Source: Erwinia sp. 198
GTDB lineage: Bacteria > Pseudomonadota > Gammaproteobacteria > Enterobacterales > Enterobacteriaceae
Assembly (NCBI RefSeq): GCF_003937915.1
Contig: NZ_RHUM01000012.1
Location: 62,001-126,000 of the forward strand
DNA length: 64,000 nucleotides
Reading direction: 5' to 3'
Positions 59,982-64,000 of this stretch are shown here, one piece after another. How positions within the stretch are numbered: position 1 is the first letter of the stretch; each line of letters opens with the position of its first letter. Made by a program: the position numbers and the translations under genes. Below the pieces are notes generated by a model. It did no database searches. It was given only the letters and a program-made list of their open reading frames with translations, and was not told the origin of the DNA.

Positions 59982-61280
59982 CTAACGCACTTTTTTCACC
60001 AGCACGGGAATTTGGCGCAGTTTGTTAGCCAGCCATAGCCCGCCCAGCAGCATCACGGCGATAAATGCGGAGACGCCAGCCCAGCCGTAGCCGTGCCAGA
60101 ACACGCCGCCCAGCGTACCCGCCACGCTCGATCCCAGGTAATAAAAGAAAAGGTAGAGCGAAGAAGCCTGGCCCCTGGCGCGACGGGCGCGGTGACCAAC
60201 CCAGCTGCTGGCAACCGAGTGCGCGGCGAAGAAACCGGCGGCGAACAGCATCAGGCCCGGCAGCACCAGCAACAGCGTGGTGAACTGGGTAGCGATCAGG
60301 CCGGCCAGCATCAACAGCAGCGAAGCCATCAGCACCACGCCGCGCCCGTAGCGAGCGGTCATCACGCCCGCCTTCGGCGAGCTGTAAGTGCCGGTCAGAT
60401 AGACGACGGAAAGCAGACCGACCACCGTCTGGCTGAGGGAAAAAGGCGCGGCCAGAAAGCGAAAGCTGACATAGTTAAACAGCGTCACGAAGCTGCCCAT
60501 CAGAATAAAGCCGACCAGGAACAGCATCGGTAATCCTGTATCCCGCCACTGGAACATAAAGTTGACCAGCAGCTGATGCGGCCGCAGCGAGCTGGCGCGG
60601 AAGTGCTGCGAGGGCGGCAACAGGCGGAAAAACAGCCCGGCGGCCGTCAGCGCGAACAGACCGACCACGAACAGCGAAACGTTCCAGGAAAAGTGATCGG
60701 CCAGCATACCGGTAGAGAGCCGCCCAACCAGCCCGCCAATTGAATTGCCGCTGATATAAAGCCCCATTGAGAAAGAGAGGAAAACCGGGTGCAGCTCCTC
60801 GCTCAGCCAGGTCATCGCCACCGCCGCGACGCCGCTTAGCGCCAGTCCGGTTAACGCGCGCATCGCCAGTACCCCTTCCCAACTGCTCATGGTGGCGCAG
60901 AGCAGCGTAAAGCAGGCGGCCAGCAGCAGTGAAACGGACATCACCGATTTACGCCCGATGGCGTCCGACAGCGGCCCGGTCACCAGCAGTCCCAGCGCCA
61001 TCATGACGGTGGTGACCGACAGCGACAGACTGCTTTGCGCAGGCGTCAGATGAAAGCTTTGCGAAAAAACCGGCAGCACAGGCTGCACGCAGTACAGCAC
61101 GGCGAAGGTGGACAGCCCGGCGCAGAACAGCGCCAGCGTGGCGTGCATAAATCTGCGCGTACCGCGTATAATATAGGTTTTATTTATGTCAGGAGAACTA
61201 ACGGGAGAAACTAAGCTGTCGTCTTCGCCAGCGAGACTTTCCGAGTGCAACGCTGCGGATTTATTTACTACCGGTGCCAC
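59982..61280 (-). CDS. ynfM: MFS transporter YnfM
   Basis: A 432-residue major facilitator with 12 membrane helices, near-collinear with E. coli YnfM (L-Y-C-V-Q-P-V-L-P-V-F-S-Q, G-P-L-S-D-A-I-G-R-K-S-V-M, M-G-L-Y-I-S-G-N-S-I-G-G, F-F-A-A-H-S-V-A-S-S-W). It is an efflux-type transporter, possibly for arabinose or drugs. The GTG start at 61280 has AAGG upstream, and the N-terminal extension before R-G-T is typical. The divergent LysR gene found beside ynfM in E. coli is missing here. Confidence 0.9.
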   Translation of the reverse strand: MAPVVNKSAALHSESLAGEDDSLVSPVSSPDINKTYIIRGTRRFMHATLALFCAGLSTFAVLYCVQPVLPVFSQSFHLTPAQSSLSLSVTTVMMALGLLVTGPLSDAIGRKSVMSVSLLLAACFTLLCATMSSWEGVLAMRALTGLALSGVAAVAMTWLSEELHPVFLSFSMGLYISGNSIGGLVGRLSTGMLADHFSWNVSLFVVGLFALTAAGLFFRLLPPSQHFRASSLRPHQLLVNFMFQWRDTGLPMLFLVGFILMGSFVTLFNYVSFRFLAAPFSLSQTVVGLLSVVYLTGTYSSPKAGVMTARYGRGVVLMASLLLMLAGLIATQFTTLLLVLPGLMLFAAGFFAAHSVASSWVGHRARRARGQASSLYLFFYYLGSSVAGTLGGVFWHGYGWAGVSAFIAVMLLGGLWLANKLRQIPVLVKKVR

Positions 61281-61790
61281 GAGATTTCCTTGGTCGTATT
61301 TGAAAGGGCTGGTTTGCTATCAGGTAAACTTATCACTGCCATTGCCATAACAGCATTTGGTTCGGGCTAGTATTCGGCCGTTTAAATATAATGTAAATGA
61401 GAAATTTAAATATTTTTCAGAGAATGAAAAAGCATCAATTTAATTTTCGATTGTCTTTATTTTATCCCGATCGCGGATAAGCCGGAAAAGGTCGCAAGCC
61501 GAAGCCCGACAGGTGGGACAAGGCGGGCGTGGAGCGGTTAAAGCGTGACGGAAAGAGGCAGCTGTTTTATTTCACTTTTTCCGAAAAGTGTAAAAGGGAT
61601 TTCACCTCTCGTCATTTTTTTAATCAACGGGGAAATAGCCATTTTCCTTCGTCTGTTTATTTTTTGAAATATTATCTTATCTTCTGTCATATTCACGCTT
61701 ATTTGCACTATGAGACGTGAGTACTATACTTAATTCTATAAAAAATTAACCGTAAACCACATTGTCAAACATCGACATCAGGAGGTTTTT
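61281..61790. other. AT-rich divergent region between ynfM and treF
   Basis: About 510 bases, strongly AT-rich except for 61470-61560. A 63-codon frame at 61529-61720 has no ribosome-binding site or protein-like character. Both flanking promoters should lie here. Confidence 0.5.
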
Positions 61791-63434
61791 ATCGCTTTTA
61801 ATCATAACGACCTGACCATTGACAATAGCCTGGCAGATTACGAAGCTTATTATCACGATTATGAAGCGCTGGATATGCTGGCCGAACCGCAGCCTGAACC
61901 CATTCAGGGGCTGCCCGCGCCGGATATTCTGACGCCGTCCGATCGTTACCAGGAACTCTTTGAAGCCGTGCAAAGCGCAAGGATTTTTGCCGACAGCAAA
62001 ACCTTTGCAGATTGCGCGCCGAAAATCGAACCGGAGAGGATCCTCTACCGCTATTTTATCCAGCGTGAGCAAGAGGATTTTAACCTGCTGGCCTTTGTGC
62101 TGGAGAACTTCAATCTGCCGAAAATTAACGACAGCCGCTACGTGGCCGATCCGGCAAAAAGCATGGGCGAGCATATCGACTCGCTGTGGCCGGTACTGAC
62201 GCGCAAGCCGGAAAAGCATTCTGAGTTTTCTTCGCTGCTGCCGCTGCCGGAACCTTATGTCGTGCCGGGCGGCCGCTTTGGTGAAACCTACTATTGGGAT
62301 TCGTACTTCAGCATGCTGGGCTTTGCGGCTGGCGGCCAGACCGATCTGCTGCGTCAGATGGCGGATAACTTTGCATGGATGATCGACACTTACGGTCATA
62401 TTCCAAACGGCAACCGCACCTACTATTTGAGCCGCTCGCAGCCGCCGGTGTTTGCGCTGATGGTCGAACTGTTTGAAAAAGATGGCGTTAGCCAGGCCCA
62501 GCGTTACCTTCGCCAGCTGAAGCGTGAATATGCTTTCTGGATGGACGGCATGGAGTCGCTTACGCCTGGCGAGGCATGGCGTCACGTGGTGATGATGCCG
62601 GACGGATCGGTACTGAATCGCTACTGGGACGATCGCGATACGCCGCGCGACGAATCCTGGATTGAAGACGTGGAAACCGCCAGAAATTCGGCGCGGCCTG
62701 CCAGCGAGGTTTATCGCGATCTGCGAGCGGGCGCGGCCTCCGGCTGGGACTTTTCCTCCCGCTGGTTAAGCGAGACAGGCCGGCTGGAAAGTATCCAGAC
62801 CACCAGCATTGTGCCGATCGATTTGAACGCGTTTCTCTATAAGCTGGAAACTACGATCGCCCGTCTGTCTGCCCGTAAAAACGATCGTGCGACGGCAGAA
62901 CTGTTTCAGCAAAAAGCCGTGCGCCGCCGGCAGGCGGTCGATGCCTGGCTGTGGGACGCGCAGGCCGAGCTGTACCGCGATTACAACTGGCGTGAGCGCG
63001 AAAAAGGCGCCTTCTCGGCCGCCGCGGTAACGCCGCTTTACGTAGGAATGGCCAGCCTGGAGCAGGCGGCAGCTACTGCGGCGGCGGTGCGCTCGCATCT
63101 GCTGGCGCCGGGGGGCGTGCTGACCACGGTAGAAGAAACCGGCGAGCAGTGGGATAAACCCAACGGTTGGGCGCCGATGCAGTGGATGGCGATCAAAGGT
63201 TTCAATAACTACGGTGAAGAGCTGCTGGCCAAGGAAATAGCCGCACGCTGGCTTCAGGTAACGGGCGCCACCTATCATCGTCACCATAAGATGGTGGAGA
63301 AATATAACGTTGCCGGTCGCGCGCCGGTATTAGCGGGCGGCGGGGAATATCCGTTGCAGGATGGATTCGGCTGGACAAACGGCGTTACGCGTCGCCTGTT
63401 GGCGATGTATCCGGACGCGGCGCCAAAGCGATAA
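61791..63434 (+). CDS. treF: Cytoplasmic trehalase TreF, apparent ATC start
   Basis: A GH37 trehalase hydrolysing trehalose to two glucose. Both family signatures are present: [15 protein letters not shown] and [10 protein letters not shown]. There is no signal peptide, so this is the cytoplasmic enzyme. The first in-frame ATG (61875) would give 519 residues and has no good ribosome-binding site. Homology to the acidic TreF N-terminus runs upstream, and AGGAGG sits 5 bases before an in-frame ATC at 61791. Starting there gives 547 residues (E. coli TreF: 549). No ATG, GTG or TTG lies between 61791 and the upstream in-frame stop at 61731. The exact start is therefore uncertain. Confidence 0.88.
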   Translation: MAFNHNDLTIDNSLADYEAYYHDYEALDMLAEPQPEPIQGLPAPDILTPSDRYQELFEAVQSARIFADSKTFADCAPKIEPERILYRYFIQREQEDFNLLAFVLENFNLPKINDSRYVADPAKSMGEHIDSLWPVLTRKPEKHSEFSSLLPLPEPYVVPGGRFGETYYWDSYFSMLGFAAGGQTDLLRQMADNFAWMIDTYGHIPNGNRTYYLSRSQPPVFALMVELFEKDGVSQAQRYLRQLKREYAFWMDGMESLTPGEAWRHVVMMPDGSVLNRYWDDRDTPRDESWIEDVETARNSARPASEVYRDLRAGAASGWDFSSRWLSETGRLESIQTTSIVPIDLNAFLYKLETTIARLSARKNDRATAELFQQKAVRRRQAVDAWLWDAQAELYRDYNWREREKGAFSAAAVTPLYVGMASLEQAAATAAAVRSHLLAPGGVLTTVEETGEQWDKPNGWAPMQWMAIKGFNNYGEELLAKEIAARWLQVTGATYHRHHKMVEKYNVAGRAPVLAGGGEYPLQDGFGWTNGVTRRLLAMYPDAAPKR

Positions 63435-63452
63435 ACGGCGCGCTTAATTATT

Positions 63453-63480
63453 AAAGGCCCTCATTACGAAGGCCTTTTTT
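63453..63480 (+). terminator. Intrinsic terminator after treF
   Basis: AAAGGCC pairs with GGCCTTT across an 11-base loop, followed by more T. Confidence 0.88.
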
Positions 63481-63574
63481 ATTGATTATCGCTGAAAGAA
63501 ATATGCCATCAGGGGACAGGATGAACTTTACTAACCGTTTGGGCGGGAAGGCTTTGGCCGATACCGAATACAGG

Positions 63575-63976
63575 TTATTTCTCTGCTGAAAACTGGCGGC
63601 GGTTATCAATAATCTGATGCAGATTAACCTCGATCCAGTCGGCCAGACCTACGATCTTATCGCGCGCCTCGTAGCCCAGCGCAGTAAGTTTGTATTCAAC
63701 GTGCGGCGGTATCACTTCATAAGCGATACGCTCCACAAAGCCGTCTTCCTCCATAAAACGCAGGGTTTGCGCCAGCATTCTTTCACTGACGCCGCCTATT
63801 TTGCGGCGCAGTTCGCCAAAGCGCAGCGTGTCGTTCTCCAGCGCAATCAGCACCAGCAAACTCCAGCGGCCGGTCAGGCGTTTTAACACTTCGCGAGATG
63901 GACAGTCGCGGTTCAACAGTTCGCCGCGTTGCAGCCTGTCGCGGAGCGAAAAGATCGGCGGGCTATTTTTTTTCAT
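63575..63976 (-). CDS. HxlR family transcriptional regulator
   Basis: A 133-residue winged-helix regulator. N-R-D-C-P-S-R-E-V-L with the conserved redox-type Cys25, then the DNA-binding wing region F-G-E-L-R-R-K-I-G-G-V-S-E-R-M-L-A-Q-T-L-R and L-T-A-L-G-Y-E. HxlR proteins with this cysteine (YodB, QorR type) sense electrophiles and usually repress a divergent quinone reductase or nitroreductase. That partner gene would lie just beyond the window's right edge. Confidence 0.88.
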   Translation of the reverse strand: MKKNSPPIFSLRDRLQRGELLNRDCPSREVLKRLTGRWSLLVLIALENDTLRFGELRRKIGGVSERMLAQTLRFMEEDGFVERIAYEVIPPHVEYKLTALGYEARDKIVGLADWIEVNLHQIIDNRRQFSAEK

Positions 63977-63988
63977 ACTAACAAACCT

Positions 63989-64000
63989 GTAAGTACTTAC
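63989..64000. promoter_or_regulatory. Palindromic operator candidate at window edge
   Basis: The last 12 bases, GTAAGTACTTAC, are a perfect palindrome 13 bases upstream of the HxlR start. It is a likely autoregulatory operator and may extend beyond the window. Confidence 0.55.

Noticed and set aside
61529-61720. A 63-codon open frame upstream of treF
   Set aside because: No ribosome-binding site and no recognisable features; it lies in a promoter region.

Overview
The window comes from an enterobacterium, most likely Erwiniaceae (Pantoea/Mixta/Erwinia type). The inference rests on a core block in E. coli order (yjcB, soxS/soxR, ghxP, yjcE, actP-yjcH-acs, gltP), on a periplasmic FAD/cytochrome c gluconate dehydrogenase, and on families common in that group (DUF943, DUF3289, YfaZ). 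Coding regions look moderately GC-rich. Several AT-rich stretches stand out. I see no tRNA, rRNA, CRISPR array or phage genes.

Bases 1-5841 hold ordinary chromosomal genes: a phospholipase D-like protein cut by the window edge, an alpha/beta hydrolase, a DUF3828 exported protein, a VirK/YbjX protein, an AraC regulator and an EamA transporter. Bases 5842-7656 are AT-rich and almost gene-free, with a CRP-type site, a strong hairpin and an IS3-family transposase remnant. Next comes an isolated surface-polysaccharide-like locus (7657-11167): a Wzx-type flippase followed by two paralogous TupA-like ATP-grasp enzymes, with no glycosyltransferase in the window.

Bases 11206-18780 are the yjcB-soxRS-ghxP-yjcE block. 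A diguanylate cyclase sits where E. coli has the phosphodiesterase gene pdeC. The SoxR operator/soxS promoter appears identical to the E. coli sequence as I remember it. Between yjcE and actP about 11 kb is inserted (18839-30163): a DUF3289/DUF943 gene pair, a LysR-cidAB murein-hydrolase-modulator locus, a YfaZ porin-like protein, and a six-gene chaperone-usher fimbrial operon ending in a candidate tip adhesin. Acetate uptake and activation (actP-yjcH-acs) and gltP follow.

Bases 36106-45694 carry motility and second-messenger genes: Aer and a four-PAS GGDEF-EAL protein, each preceded by a FliA (sigma-28)-type promoter, with dihydroxyacetone kinase and SbmA between them. A three-gene gluconate 2-dehydrogenase operon (46151-49997) lies behind a GntR-type operator and a CRP-type site. 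The remainder is a mosaic of small accessory units. It includes a PAS-LuxR regulator broken by one amber codon beside a cytosine-permease-like gene broken by one base, a LysR/PRISE reductase pair, a Sua5-domain protein, a second overlapping gene pair resembling an effector-immunity module, LysE/LysR, YnfM, cytoplasmic trehalase with an apparent ATC start, and an HxlR regulator at the right edge.

The strongest candidates for something undescribed are the flippase plus twin ATP-grasp locus, the two overlapping soluble/membrane-anchored pairs (18839-20151 and 57105-58224), the trehalase start, and possible small transcripts at 38928-39080 and around 20336-20710.
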